This document shows positions 52,238-61,529 of a stretch of DNA of 64,000 nt, piece by piece. Where the stretch lies: contig NZ_CP015519.1 in assembly GCF_001887775.1 (NCBI RefSeq), forward strand, positions 2,850,001 through 2,914,000. Reading direction: 5' to 3'. How positions within the stretch are numbered: position 1 is the stretch's first letter; each line of letters starts with the position of its first letter. The translations under genes were made by a program, and so were the position numbers. The notes beneath the pieces were generated by a model that did no database searches, was not told where the DNA came from, and saw only the letters and a list, made by a program, of their open reading frames with translations. This stretch comes from Syntrophotalea acetylenivorans (GTDB lineage Bacteria > Desulfobacterota > Desulfuromonadia > Desulfuromonadales > Syntrophotaleaceae).

Positions 52238-53581
52238 ATGCATAAGAATAGGTTGTCGAATAATTCTGGTGCTGTTCTGGTTATTGTTGCCCTGTTTACG
52301 GTGGCTCTGCTCGCCGTCACCGGGCTTGCTATTGATTCCGGCATTGGCTTTGGCGTGCGCGCCAAACTCAATGCCGCTCTGGATTCTGCCGCCATCGCTG
52401 CTGCTAGAGCGGTTGCGACCGGCAGTACGGACAGCGAACGAGCAGCGGCGGCACAGGCTGCCGGAGAAAAGTATTTTGCAGCCAATTTCCCTGATGGCTG
52501 GCTGGGGGCAACCCCCGGTGCGCCTATTATATCGGCCGTTCACCATGCCGATGGTTATTGGGAAATAGACGCTTCAGGTTCGGCATTGGTTCCCACCAGC
52601 TTTATGCGCCTTATGGGGCGGGATATCATGACGGTTAATGCTGCGGCTGAAGCGATTCGGCGTGATCTCGACATGATGTTGGTCATCGATTCATCTGGTT
52701 CCATGGGTAATCCTTCAAGTGCCTTTGGTGAAGTCAAAGATGCCGCCAGCAATTTTGTCGATTTATTCAATTCCGGCCCTGGCGGGGATAGACTCGGCTT
52801 GGTTTCCTTTGCTTCAGGTTCGGTGCTAGATGTGCCGATCAACAAGGATTCGACCCGCGGCTTTGATAAAACCGAAATGCAAAATGCGATCAGTGCCCTC
52901 TCTGCGAGCGGCTATACGACCTCCGAGTGGGCTATGCAAAGGGCTTATCAGGAATTGGAAGCCGTACCTGCCGGAATACGTTCCAGCTTGCGGGTTATAG
53001 TTTTTTTCAGCGACGGGGCGCCGAATACGGTAGCGTCCGATTACACGCGCTTTGGAAGTACGGTGACCGGAACGCTTGCTTCGGGGACATCGGGGCCTGG
53101 CGATAATCGCGCCCAAGGTTTTTACGATCATCTACAGCTCAATTCTTATTCGGGAAGTTGGGGAACCGATATTGCCACCTTGCCGGAATTCGGCCTCGGA
53201 AACGTACCTCTAGCCAGTTTTAACAATGCACGCACCCTGGACCCGACTAGTGCGCCCTATGACAATACCAGGTGCAATGTGAATATGGCCGCCCGGAATA
53301 TGGTGGAGAATGTGGCTAACACGGCTCGCGGAAATAATATTTTTGTTTTTACTTTGGGTTTTGACGGCAGTTCCAGACTGTCTACTCAGGAAATAGATTT
53401 TTGCGGTTACGGTTCTGAGGAATTGGGCGCGAACATTCTGCAACGGTTGGCGAATACGACGGCGGCGGACGTCTCTCAAGGTGATCAGCCGCGAGGCCTT
53501 TCCATTATTTTTGAGGAACCCGAAGAAGCCGAAGCGGCTTTTAATCAGGTAGCCAGTGCTATCTTGAGGCTTACCCGTTAG
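52238..53581 (+). CDS. TadG-like protein with von Willebrand factor A domain
   Basis: A 447-aa exported protein. The N-terminus NNSGAVLVIVALFTVALLAV is a pilin-like TadG anchor. A VWA domain follows from about residue 145, with a complete MIDAS motif (MLVIDSSGSMG) for Mg2+-dependent adhesion and later FFSDGAPN. It probably acts at or beyond the inner membrane with the TadE proteins. It is part of a four-gene Tad group ending in an Flp pilin. Confidence 0.9.
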   Translation: MHKNRLSNNSGAVLVIVALFTVALLAVTGLAIDSGIGFGVRAKLNAALDSAAIAAARAVATGSTDSERAAAAQAAGEKYFAANFPDGWLGATPGAPIISAVHHADGYWEIDASGSALVPTSFMRLMGRDIMTVNAAAEAIRRDLDMMLVIDSSGSMGNPSSAFGEVKDAASNFVDLFNSGPGGDRLGLVSFASGSVLDVPINKDSTRGFDKTEMQNAISALSASGYTTSEWAMQRAYQELEAVPAGIRSSLRVIVFFSDGAPNTVASDYTRFGSTVTGTLASGTSGPGDNRAQGFYDHLQLNSYSGSWGTDIATLPEFGLGNVPLASFNNARTLDPTSAPYDNTRCNVNMAARNMVENVANTARGNNIFVFTLGFDGSSRLSTQEIDFCGYGSEELGANILQRLANTTAADVSQGDQPRGLSIIFEEPEEAEAAFNQVASAILRLTR

Positions 53582-53630
53582 AGCCGGCAAGCGCTAAAGC
53601 TGGTGGTTAAACATTATAGAAAGGAACCTG

Positions 53631-53819
53631 GTGACAACATTGGCCAGACGTGGAAAAAATCGGTTATGTCAGGAGGCGGGAGCGACCATGGTGGAATACG
53701 CGGTACTCTTGGCGCTTTTTGCTTTGCTGGTTGTCGGAGCTGTTGTCCTTATCGAAAACAAGGTCAATAACTCATTTGATACGGTGACTAACGAACTAGC
53801 CAACCCGCCCGGTTCTTGA
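53631..53819 (+). CDS. Flp-type pilin
   Basis: A 62-aa prepilin: basic leader, cleavage after Gly in CQEAG, then ATMVEYAVLLALFALLVVG with Glu +5 and Tyr +6, the Flp signature, and a short polar tail. It starts on GTG 53631 with AAAGGA upstream. It is the major-pilin type of the Tad system and lies 49 bases after the TadG-like gene. No tadA, tadB, tadC, rcpA or tadV is in the window. Confidence 0.9.
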   Translation: MTTLARRGKNRLCQEAGATMVEYAVLLALFALLVVGAVVLIENKVNNSFDTVTNELANPPGS

Positions 53820-53961
53820 ATCAATTCCAGATGTGAACTAGCTGAGATTGGCGTCGCGACCGGGTAGGTTTGCGGCGCCATTTGTGTTTGAGATGTCAGG
53901 ATTGTTTTTATAGTGGAATAGCAGGACGTTAAGCATTTTCCCTTTGATAAAATGAGATTTT

Positions 53962-54576
53962 ATGATGTACAGGTTATTTATCCAGCGAACTATTTTCTTG
54001 CTGGTCATACCCGGGTTGCTGTTATGCAGTGTTGCTTGCGGTAATCATGCGAGAGGTTTAGATGCCGCGGTTCCAATCCCATCTCAAAAAGTCTCAGCTT
54101 CGGGTGAGCAAAACATCTATAACAATTCTTTCGGCCTGACTGACGGCGAGGTTCAGCAGTTGCTTACAGAGCATAATCGAGTAAGGTCGGCGGTTGGTGT
54201 GGGGCCAGTGATCTGGTCCCCTGATCTCGCAGCCTATTCTCAGGAATGGGCTGATTACTTGGCTGATAATCAATGCCACATAAAACATCGTCCGGCGGAA
54301 GGCCGGTGGCAGGGGCTTTACGGAGAAAACCTGTTCACTGGTACTGCCGGTTTTTATGATGTGGGCGATGGGGTGCGGGCCTGGGAGAGTGAGAAACAGT
54401 TTTTCAAGGGTGGCGCTGTTACCCTGGCTAATGTCCAGCAGGTTGGTCACTATACCCAGCTGGTCTGGCGAGGGACTACCCAGATCGGCTGTGGCAAAGC
54501 CGAATGCGGGGGAAGGATTATCCTGGTATGCAATTATGCACCCGCGGGCAATGTTGTGGACGAGGCTCCCTATTAA
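53962..54576 (+). CDS. CAP-domain (SCP/PR-1) lipoprotein
   Basis: A 204-aa protein with a signal peptide and lipobox SVACG (Cys at about residue 26), so it is probably anchored to a membrane. The CAP domain (about 60-200) shows LLTEHNRVRSAVG, HIKHRP, YGENLF, HYTQLVWRGTTQIGCG and VCNYAPAGN. Bacterial members are of unclear function, some binding lipids. It stands alone after the pilin gene and ends at a terminator. Confidence 0.92.
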   Translation: MMYRLFIQRTIFLLVIPGLLLCSVACGNHARGLDAAVPIPSQKVSASGEQNIYNNSFGLTDGEVQQLLTEHNRVRSAVGVGPVIWSPDLAAYSQEWADYLADNQCHIKHRPAEGRWQGLYGENLFTGTAGFYDVGDGVRAWESEKQFFKGGAVTLANVQQVGHYTQLVWRGTTQIGCGKAECGGRIILVCNYAPAGNVVDEAPY

Positions 54577-54594
54577 GTAGAGATCCAAGCATGA

Positions 54595-54645
54595 AAACAC
54601 TAGAGCGGGGCGCCAGGGGGAGGGCGACCCGCTCTAGTGTTTCAG
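54595..54645 (+). terminator. Terminator of the CAP-domain gene
   Basis: ACACTAGAGCGGG and CCCGCTCTAGTGT enclose a GC-rich loop and are followed by TTTC; it lies 19 bases after the stop codon. Confidence 0.75.
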
Positions 54646-54694
54646 GGGGAGGTTTAATGCTTACCAACTACTATTTTGCTTTCTTGCGAAAGCA

Positions 54695-54802
54695 TTAAGC
54701 TTGTTTGATAAAGGTGCCGGATTCTGCACAGGAAGGGCATTTTCTAGGTTTGCAGCGCCCTTCTTTTTCATGTCCGCATTTTTCACATTTAAAGATGGCC
54801 AT
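54695..54802 (-). CDS. RCKP-type rubredoxin-like mini-protein
   Basis: A 35-aa protein that starts MAIFKCEKCGHEKEG and holds the RCKPRKCPSC block, the layout of the RCKP rubredoxin-like domain. Two CxxC pairs (C6/C9 and C22/C25) make a rubredoxin-type metal site, with iron or zinc. AAGGAG lies before the ATG. It is too short to be found by usual gene length limits. It converges on the CAP-domain gene. Role unknown, likely redox or metal related. Confidence 0.85.
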   Translation of the reverse strand: MAIFKCEKCGHEKEGRCKPRKCPSCAESGTFIKQA

Positions 54803-54888
54803 ATCTGTCTCCTTGTGGATGGAATTGTTTAAATAGAACCAAATTGGTAAAGATTCTACCTGAAATGAATTTCAAGTCAAGGGGCAAA

Positions 54889-54922
54889 TAAAAAAGGGGT
54901 TACGTCAATGACGTAACCCCTT
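54889..54922 (-). terminator. Terminator of tRNA-Arg
   Basis: On the minus strand AAGGGGTTACGT, a short loop and ACGTAACCCCTT followed by TTTT, 10 bases after the tRNA CCA end. Confidence 0.85.
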
Positions 54923-54931
54923 GATTTTACT

Positions 54932-55008
<77 letters not shown>

Positions 55009-55019
55009 TTGGACCTGAT

Positions 55020-55048
55020 GGTATAACTCATTCCCTGCGGAATTGCAA
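55020..55048 (-). promoter_or_regulatory. Promoter of tRNA-Arg
   Basis: Minus strand TTGCAA (55048-55043), 17 bases, TATACC (55025-55020), about 11 bases before the tRNA 5' end. Confidence 0.55.
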
Positions 55049-55057
55049 TGGATAATT

Positions 55058-55184
55058 GATGGCGTCGCAAAAAGTCCGCCCTACTGTGTTGCAGTTATTT
55101 TTCAGGACTTTGACATACTGATGTATGCCTTCATCCCTGAAAATTAACTACGCCTTGTAGGCCGAAATTTTTGCTTAGCCATCT
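55058..55184. repeat. 127-nt intergenic repeat, copy 2
   Basis: Starts GATGGCGTCGCAAAAAGTCC and ends AAATTTTTGCTTAGCCATC, the same termini and exactly the same length as the copy at 27739-27865. The middle differs more but keeps the hairpin arms (TTTTTCAGG/CCTGAAAA). It stands just upstream of the tRNA-Arg promoter. Confidence 0.85.
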
Positions 55185-55221
55185 AATGTTTAATATGAAC
55201 AGATCTTGTTTGCCAATGAGA

Positions 55222-56289
55222 TTATTGACCTTCGTTTCTTTCCGGTGGAGCTTGTGGTAACAAACGTTCGCTGCTGTGCAGCACTAATAACATCATGACA
55301 AATATCAAACCGTTGTAAAGCAACAGGGCGCCGCCATGATAGGGAATTGCAGGCAACAGAATGAATAGTCGCTCGGCAAAGAGTCCGGCCAGGACCAGTA
55401 AAGATATGGATGACACAAAGCGTAAATCGCCTTTGGCGTCGCCACCGAGCAGAGCAACAAAGGGGGCAAGAAACAGGCTGATTAGAAACAACCAGCAGAG
55501 TTCCCGGCCGGGGCTGTGGCTCAGGCGTTCAGTGACGAAATGCACTTCCTCGGGCAGGTTCGCGTACCAGATGAGCAGGAACTGGGCGAAGAATAGACCT
55601 GCCCAGAGGATGCTGAAGCCGAACAGCAACAGGCCGACATCCCGCAAGTGGAGGGTTGTCTGTTCAGGTGCGGCTTTTATTCGAAGGCGGAAGTAGAGCA
55701 GCATAGCCAGCCCGGAAACGGCGATGCCGGCATAAAGGGATTCGGTGAAGAAGTAGAGGCCGAACATGGTGTTGACCCAGGGGAAGGCCGCCGACATGAG
55801 CCAATCGTAGCCGACCAGACTCTGAGATAGAACAAAGGCCGCCAGGTAGATTACGGCGTAGCGGTCCTTGAAGGGAGTGCCTTGGGTGCTATGCAAAGCC
55901 AGCTGCCGACCGGCAATGAAGGTCAGTACTAAGCTGACCAGGTTGCGTCCCATAAAGAAGGGCCGGTTAAGCCATGCCGTAGGATGGTTATCCCAGGGGA
56001 AAAGCTCGAGCTGAGGCCAGAGCAGGGCAAACAGCAGCGCCAACAGCAACAGCAGGGGATAGAGGGCGAGCAGTTCGCGGCGTAAAGAGGCGATCCATTT
56101 AGCTCGTACCAGGGCAGTCACGGCCGCGACTGCCACCGCACCCTGGATAATAGCCCCCCAGAAGCTCAGGGTGAGGAGTAGTGAACCCTGCTGATCAACA
56201 AGTCCGCCGTATTCGATAAGGCCGATGGTGACGGCGAGAATCAATAACAGGCTATAGCAACCGCCGATGCTCAGTTTAGTGTCGTGCAT
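55222..56289 (-). CDS. actF: Alternative complex III membrane subunit ActF-like
   Basis: A 355-aa polytopic membrane protein (about ten helices) that matches the ActF/quinol:cytochrome c oxidoreductase quinone-binding-type subunit: SFWGAIIQGAVAVAAV, PWDNHPTAWLNRPFFMGRNLVS and YDWLMSAAFPWVNTMFGLYFF are family-like blocks. It is the last gene of the operon and overlaps actD by 19 bases. It likely stabilises the integral-membrane part of the complex together with ActC. Confidence 0.8.
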   Translation of the reverse strand: MHDTKLSIGGCYSLLLILAVTIGLIEYGGLVDQQGSLLLTLSFWGAIIQGAVAVAAVTALVRAKWIASLRRELLALYPLLLLLALLFALLWPQLELFPWDNHPTAWLNRPFFMGRNLVSLVLTFIAGRQLALHSTQGTPFKDRYAVIYLAAFVLSQSLVGYDWLMSAAFPWVNTMFGLYFFTESLYAGIAVSGLAMLLYFRLRIKAAPEQTTLHLRDVGLLLFGFSILWAGLFFAQFLLIWYANLPEEVHFVTERLSHSPGRELCWLFLISLFLAPFVALLGGDAKGDLRFVSSISLLVLAGLFAERLFILLPAIPYHGGALLLYNGLIFVMMLLVLHSSERLLPQAPPERNEGQ

Positions 56290-56723
56290 GGCGCAACCTC
56301 ATCTGTAATGGTAATGATAAATCGGGAGTCGAAATCCTGTTCTTCGACCAGGGCTTCGATTCGGGGAAGTCTGGCTAGCAGCAGGAAACCCGCGAAGGAA
56401 GCCAGCGATCCGATGAGGATGGTCATCAGGTAGCCGATGAGCAGAAAGGGCGGTACCGCCACGACCGGCTTACCGCCGGTGCTGATCGGCCAGTCCAGGG
56501 AGGTGAGCGCTGCCAGCAGAAAGCCGCCGCCGAAACCGGCCAGCGCCCCTCCCAGGGCAAACAACGGCAATTTGCTTGGCGGTTGGGCAAGTAACGTTTC
56601 GACCTCGCTAAGGTGGTAGGGAGTGCGCACGTCCAGTTGCTCACGAGGAGTGCCGTCCTTTAGCAATTGTTCCAACTGCTGCAGAAAGGTTTGCTGATCG
56701 TCAAAGAAAAGCTGTCGAGCCAT
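56271..56723 (-). CDS. actD: Alternative complex III subunit ActD (DUF3341)
   Basis: A 150-aa protein with two membrane helices (about 60-85 and 100-128) in the DUF3341 family; TPYHLSEVETLL and GGKPVVAVPPFLLIGYLMTI are typical. A small membrane subunit of alternative complex III. AAGGAG is in front of ATG 56723, which starts one base after the actC stop. Confidence 0.83.
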   Translation of the reverse strand: MARQLFFDDQQTFLQQLEQLLKDGTPREQLDVRTPYHLSEVETLLAQPPSKLPLFALGGALAGFGGGFLLAALTSLDWPISTGGKPVVAVPPFLLIGYLMTILIGSLASFAGFLLLARLPRIEALVEEQDFDSRFIITITDEVAPCTTLN

Positions 56724-56724
56724 A

Positions 56725-58017
56725 TCAGCGCTCCTTCAGTTCGGTAATCGACAATACCGGAAGAATTTTGATGAAGAGCAAAAAAAGTAAGAAAAACAGC
56801 CCGAAAGAGCCGGCGGTAATGCCGAACTCGGTCAGAGACGGGGTGTATTTTCCCCAGGCATAGGGGTCGAAGTCCCTGGCCAGGGAGGTGACGACGATGA
56901 CGAATCGCTCTAACCACATGCCGACGTTGACCAACAGAGAGAGGACGAAGAGGAAGGCCAGGTTACGTCTCAGGCGGCCGATGAACAGAGTGAGCGGCAG
57001 GACAGAGTTGCAGCCGACCATAATCCAGAACAGCAACCGGTAGTCGCCGAAGGCGCGGAAGCGGAACTGCTCCATTTCAAATAAGTTGCCGCTGTAGAAG
57101 GCCAGCCCCTGTTCGACGATATAGGCGAAGCTGACGATCAAGGAGGTCAGTAGCAGGATCTTGGCGATTGATTCGATATGCTCAACGGGAATATAGGTTT
57201 CCAGACGTAGCAGACGGCGCATGGGGATCACCAGGGTAATGACCATGGCGGTGCCGGAGAGGATGGCGCCGGCCACGAAGTAGGGAGCAAAAATAGTGGT
57301 ATGCCAGCCGGGGACGATGCTCACCGCAAAGTCCCAAGAGACAATGGAGTGGACCGAGGCGACCAGCGGCGTTGCAAAAGCTGCCAGAAAAAAGTAAAGC
57401 TTGGCATAGTGTCGCCATTGTTGGGAGCTACCGATCCAGCCCAAAGTCAGCAGACGATAGATTTTGCCAGTAAAGCCGGTTCTACGACGGGCGACGATGG
57501 CCAGGTCGGGCATCAGGCCGATATAGAAAAACACCAGGCTGACCAGCATATAGGTGGAAACGGCAAAAACATCCCATACCAAAGGCGAACGGAAGTTAAC
57601 CCACAATTGACGCTGGTTTGGGTACGGAAACAGGAAGTAGGCAAACCAGACGCGGCCAAGATGGATCAGAGGGAATAGTCCTGCCACCATTAAGGCAAAT
57701 ATGGTCATCGCTTCAGCCGCTCGGTTAAAGCTGGTGCGAAAGTGGGCCCGAAAAATGTAAAGCACAGCCGAGATGAGTGTGCCGGAGTGAGCGATGCCGA
57801 CCCAGAAGACAAAGTCGGTGATGTAGACGCCCCATCCGACCGGGTGGCTGATACCCGCCACGCCCATGCCGAGGGCGATTTGTCGCCCCCACAGGGCCAT
57901 GCCGCCGAGAAACACCAAACCAGCTAGAAATATGCAGGCCAGGTAGGAGCGGCTCGGCCAACTCATGGCCGCGAGAACATCCTGTTCAATTTTCTCAGTC
58001 GAAGAAGTGTTCTGCAT
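56725..58017 (-). CDS. actC: Alternative complex III membrane subunit ActC (NrfD/PsrC-like)
   Basis: A 430-aa integral-membrane protein with ten predicted helices, NrfD/PsrC family. It carries ISHPVGWGVYITDFVFWVGIAHSGT and SVHSIVSWDFAVSIVPGWHTTIF, blocks typical of ActC. It is the presumed menaquinol oxidation site, passing electrons to the Fe-S subunit ActB. GAGAG precedes ATG; the gene follows actB by 44 bases. Confidence 0.93.
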   Translation of the reverse strand: MQNTSSTEKIEQDVLAAMSWPSRSYLACIFLAGLVFLGGMALWGRQIALGMGVAGISHPVGWGVYITDFVFWVGIAHSGTLISAVLYIFRAHFRTSFNRAAEAMTIFALMVAGLFPLIHLGRVWFAYFLFPYPNQRQLWVNFRSPLVWDVFAVSTYMLVSLVFFYIGLMPDLAIVARRRTGFTGKIYRLLTLGWIGSSQQWRHYAKLYFFLAAFATPLVASVHSIVSWDFAVSIVPGWHTTIFAPYFVAGAILSGTAMVITLVIPMRRLLRLETYIPVEHIESIAKILLLTSLIVSFAYIVEQGLAFYSGNLFEMEQFRFRAFGDYRLLFWIMVGCNSVLPLTLFIGRLRRNLAFLFVLSLLVNVGMWLERFVIVVTSLARDFDPYAWGKYTPSLTEFGITAGSFGLFFLLFLLFIKILPVLSITELKER

Positions 58018-58061
58018 GGTCTCTCAATCGTGTGAATAGTAGTTGTGGCGATTGCGCCCGG

Positions 58062-60860
58062 TTACTCGGGGCGCAGGTAATGCACTGCTGGTTCGGTGCC
58101 CAGGTCGGCGAGAACCCGGTAAGCCCGTTTACTGTGGGTCAGTCGATAAATGTGCGACTCTTTGTCAAGCAGGTTGCCAAAGACGATGGCACCGGTTGGG
58201 CAACTCTGGGCGCAGGCTGTGGTCACTTCGCCGTCCTGCACCAGACGGTTTTTATCTTTCGCACGATCTTTGGCAATGCGAATACGTTGCAGGCAGAAGG
58301 TACATTTTTCCATCATTCCCTTGGTACGTACCGGCAGATCAGGGTTGCGCAACCGATCAAGGGGCGGGGTGGCTTTATGCTGCCACCAGTTGAATCGGCG
58401 TACTTTGTAGGGACAGTTGTTGCTGCAGTAACGGGTGCCGACGCAGCGGTTGTAGACCTGGACATTAAGCCCTTCGGGATTGTGATAAGCGGCATAGACG
58501 GGGCAGACCGCTTCGCAGGGGGCATAGTCGCAGTGCTGGCAGAGCATGGGCAGAAAGTCGACCCGCCCCTGCTCATCATAGAAAGGTTCAATGCGCAGCC
58601 AGGACATCTCACGCCCGGCCAGATGATCGGACGCTCCGACCACCGGCACATTATTTTCTATGTAGCAAGAGGCGACACAGGCGCTGCAACCGACGCAGCG
58701 TTGCAAATCGATAGCCATGGCCCAGCGATAGTTTTCGTATTGCGGCTCGGGGTAGAAGGAGGCGCGGGGGCCGTGCTTTTCCTGGTCGTGTTTTTGCTGG
58801 CGATGGATCGGTTTAGGAATCAGGCCGCGCCCCTGCTGTGAGGGAGATCCGGCCAGGATAGTCAGGCGGTGCAGTTTTCCGGTGTTTTTCACCTGCAGAT
58901 TTTCAAGATAGCGCAACGCCTCGCCGGTATCAGGATCGATACCCGCTGCCGGATTCGGCAGGCTGTCCATGGGCAGGGTCAGAACTTCGGTCGCCTGACC
59001 AGGTTGGATGCGCACCGGTTGTGTGCTCTGCCAAGCAGCGGTTTTGAGCTGGAGCTCTCCACCGTCCCGCAAGCGAAGTCGGTCTGCGGTCTGCGGAGCA
59101 ACGGCAATCCAACTGCCGTAAGAGATGGTGGTAAGGGGGTCGGGAATCTCCGAGAGTAACTCCAAATTATGACTGCGGCCGTCGAAGGAACGGATTGACG
59201 GAGCAATAACCGCCGCAGGTAGCAGAAGGGGAGCCTGTGATTGCAGATTTTGCAGAGCTTTTGTTGCGCGGGCCTGGTTGAGGCGTATGGAAGGTTGCTG
59301 TCGGGTTTCGACCAGGAAGCCATCTTCCATAAGCTGCCCAAGTTGGGGGCGACTGAAGCGCTTCTGCCACTGGTTTTGCAGATAGGTCTCCCAGTCAGCC
59401 GCCGGAGCCTTACCGGTGGCTTGTTGCAGCAGTTTAAGCAACAAGTCGCCTTCGCTGAGGGATTGAATCTGTGGGGAGGCTATCGGTTGCAGCAGACCGA
59501 TGACGCCCCGACGGGGTTCGGTGTCCCCCCAAGTTTCAAGACTGTGAGCCAGTGGCAGGACCAGGTCCATCTGGTCGGTGGTGTCATCGGCGAGATCCGC
59601 CAAGCCGACCTTCAGAGTCGCTTTGCCCAGAGCCTTTTTTATCTCCAGCGTCGTGGGACTATGGCGAACCGGATTGCAGCGGCTGACGAACAGTACCCCA
59701 ACGCGGTCAGCGGCGAGTTGCTGACTTAATTCATTTAGATCCAGCAGGGATCCGACCCGTGAATAATTTTCAGGTGCAGAAAAATCCAGGCCGCCCCAAG
59801 GCAGGGAGGTCAGCCACTGCAATAGAGCACCGAGCAGGGCGACCGATTGGCCGTTGCGATGGCCGGTAGCGGTGCCGCCGACAATTAACAGCGGTTTTTT
59901 GGATTGCGCAAAGCGGGAGGCCAATTCCTTTAGTTGTTGGGTGGACAAACCGGTTGCGGCAGATGTTGCGGCAAGATCTTGCGAGGGAAACAACTTCTGC
60001 AGTGTCTGTGGCCAGCGGCCTTGGTAACGATTCTGGGAAGTCAGGGTCTGCAGCAACCAGAGCAACAGAGCTCCCTCACTGCCGGGTTTCAGAACCAGTC
60101 GGTTGTCAGCATTGGCGCCGGTCAGGGAATAATGCGGTTCCAGGTGCGTCCAGTGGCGCTCTTTGTTCGCTGTCAGGGCACTTGCCTGATTCGTATAATC
60201 GATGGGGCTGAGAAATGTCTCGAGTAAATCGGCACCGATAGTAATCAACAGATCGGCTTGCTCGATCCTGTAGCGGGGCAGGTCGGGCTGGTCGAAGAGC
60301 CGGTCATAGCTTTGCCGCAGGGCGGCATGGGAAAAGGGTTCAAATTCCGCCAGCCGTTCGATATCCAGAGAGTCGCAAAACTCTTCAATGAGGGTGTCCA
60401 GGGTGCCGCTGGTGCGCCCGGCCAGCCAGGAATTTTTTCGACCCTGCTGACGGCTTAGCTGAAGAGCTTCGGCAATGTCAGTTAATGCCTGAGTCCAGGA
60501 GATCGCTTGCAAGCGCCCGTCGGCTTGCCGTTTAAGAGGGGTCTGCAATCGCTGCGGATGATAGAGCCGCCACAAAGAGGCCTGCCCGCGCAAGCACAGG
60601 CCACCGCGATTGACAGGGTGTTGGGGGTTGCCTTCCAGTTTGACCGGGCGACTTTCCCGGATGCGGGTGAGCAGGCCGCAGTGGGCCGGGCATTCACAAC
60701 AGGTCGATGGTCGCCAGGTTTCGGTGCCGGGAATGATGCCGTCTTCGGCTGGCACCAGTAGCGACACGAGCTCCTCCTGTCCTTTTTCAGAACCACAGGA
60801 TGAGAGTGCTGCGGCTCCGGAAACCAGGCCAAGCATCTGTAAAAACTGCCGTCGATCCAT
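58062..60860 (-). CDS. actB: Alternative complex III iron-sulfur subunit ActB
   Basis: A 932-aa subunit that fuses a molybdopterin-oxidoreductase-like domain (about 1-690) to an HybA/PsrB-like ferredoxin domain (about 690-930). The N-terminus MDRRQFLQMLGLVSGAA is a Tat signal, with a possible lipobox ALSSC. The first domain has CCECPAHC for a 4Fe-4S cluster, but no evident Mo-ligand role is expected in ActB. The second has CVGCSACVASC, CQHCDYAPCEAVCP, CVGTRYCSNNCP and CTFC/CAQSCP for four clusters. It transfers electrons from ActC to the cytochrome subunits. The gene sits between the pentaheme cytochrome and actC. Confidence 0.94.
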   Translation of the reverse strand: MDRRQFLQMLGLVSGAAALSSCGSEKGQEELVSLLVPAEDGIIPGTETWRPSTCCECPAHCGLLTRIRESRPVKLEGNPQHPVNRGGLCLRGQASLWRLYHPQRLQTPLKRQADGRLQAISWTQALTDIAEALQLSRQQGRKNSWLAGRTSGTLDTLIEEFCDSLDIERLAEFEPFSHAALRQSYDRLFDQPDLPRYRIEQADLLITIGADLLETFLSPIDYTNQASALTANKERHWTHLEPHYSLTGANADNRLVLKPGSEGALLLWLLQTLTSQNRYQGRWPQTLQKLFPSQDLAATSAATGLSTQQLKELASRFAQSKKPLLIVGGTATGHRNGQSVALLGALLQWLTSLPWGGLDFSAPENYSRVGSLLDLNELSQQLAADRVGVLFVSRCNPVRHSPTTLEIKKALGKATLKVGLADLADDTTDQMDLVLPLAHSLETWGDTEPRRGVIGLLQPIASPQIQSLSEGDLLLKLLQQATGKAPAADWETYLQNQWQKRFSRPQLGQLMEDGFLVETRQQPSIRLNQARATKALQNLQSQAPLLLPAAVIAPSIRSFDGRSHNLELLSEIPDPLTTISYGSWIAVAPQTADRLRLRDGGELQLKTAAWQSTQPVRIQPGQATEVLTLPMDSLPNPAAGIDPDTGEALRYLENLQVKNTGKLHRLTILAGSPSQQGRGLIPKPIHRQQKHDQEKHGPRASFYPEPQYENYRWAMAIDLQRCVGCSACVASCYIENNVPVVGASDHLAGREMSWLRIEPFYDEQGRVDFLPMLCQHCDYAPCEAVCPVYAAYHNPEGLNVQVYNRCVGTRYCSNNCPYKVRRFNWWQHKATPPLDRLRNPDLPVRTKGMMEKCTFCLQRIRIAKDRAKDKNRLVQDGEVTTACAQSCPTGAIVFGNLLDKESHIYRLTHSKRAYRVLADLGTEPAVHYLRPE

Positions 60861-60922
60861 GCTCGATTCTCTCCGTTAAATCAGAAACTCATCAGTGTCC
60901 AGCCTGAGGGTCTAGACAAACA

Positions 60923-61435
60923 CTACTTATGGCAGGTGGCACAGTCGAAAGAAGCACCGCGGCTGCGATGGCAGCTCAGGCACCAACCCATCTGCAGGGA
61001 ACGGACTCGGCGTACTTCTTCCATTTCTGCGATGGCACCATGGCAGGCGTTGCAATCCAGACCGCTGCTGATATGGCGTTTATGAGAAAAGTAGATGAAT
61101 TCGGGTACTTGGTGAATGCGCCGCCAGCGAATCGGTTCGCCCTTTTGCTGATAGCTGAGCAGTTTCTGGATTTCCGGCCGCTCTGTGGCGATGGACTGGT
61201 GGCAGGATACGCATTTAGCGACAGCCGGCATGCCGGCCTGAGGGCCTTTTGTTACCGATTCGTGACAGAAATTGCAGTCCAGCCCAAGACGGCCGGCATG
61301 AACGGTATGTGGAAAAGCAATGGGCTGGCTATTGTCCCGGTCCGATGCAGGCCAGAACAAGGCCACCGCTCCAAGGAGCAGTAAAAAACCTCCGAAGTAG
61401 ACGCATAACAGGGTATGGGGCAACCATTTGGGCAT
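60923..61435 (-). CDS. actA: Alternative complex III pentaheme cytochrome ActA-like
   Basis: A 170-aa membrane-anchored multiheme cytochrome c. An N-terminal helix (about 5-28) is followed by five CxxCH heme sites in order: CNFCH, CVSCH, CNACH, CLSCH and CATCH; HTVHAG and FSHKRH give distal His. Five hemes and one anchor match the pentaheme ActA of known complexes. AGAGG precedes ATG. It lies after the cytochrome/membrane fusion gene and before actB. Confidence 0.92.
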   Translation of the reverse strand: MPKWLPHTLLCVYFGGFLLLLGAVALFWPASDRDNSQPIAFPHTVHAGRLGLDCNFCHESVTKGPQAGMPAVAKCVSCHQSIATERPEIQKLLSYQQKGEPIRWRRIHQVPEFIYFSHKRHISSGLDCNACHGAIAEMEEVRRVRSLQMGWCLSCHRSRGASFDCATCHK

Positions 61436-61529
61436 TGCAAAGCCTCTTTAGGCAAGGAGCAGGTTGAAGGGATTTGCCAGGGAACCAATGATAAAGCTGG
61501 TTGATCGCTCTCTTTGTCCCGCCAACATC

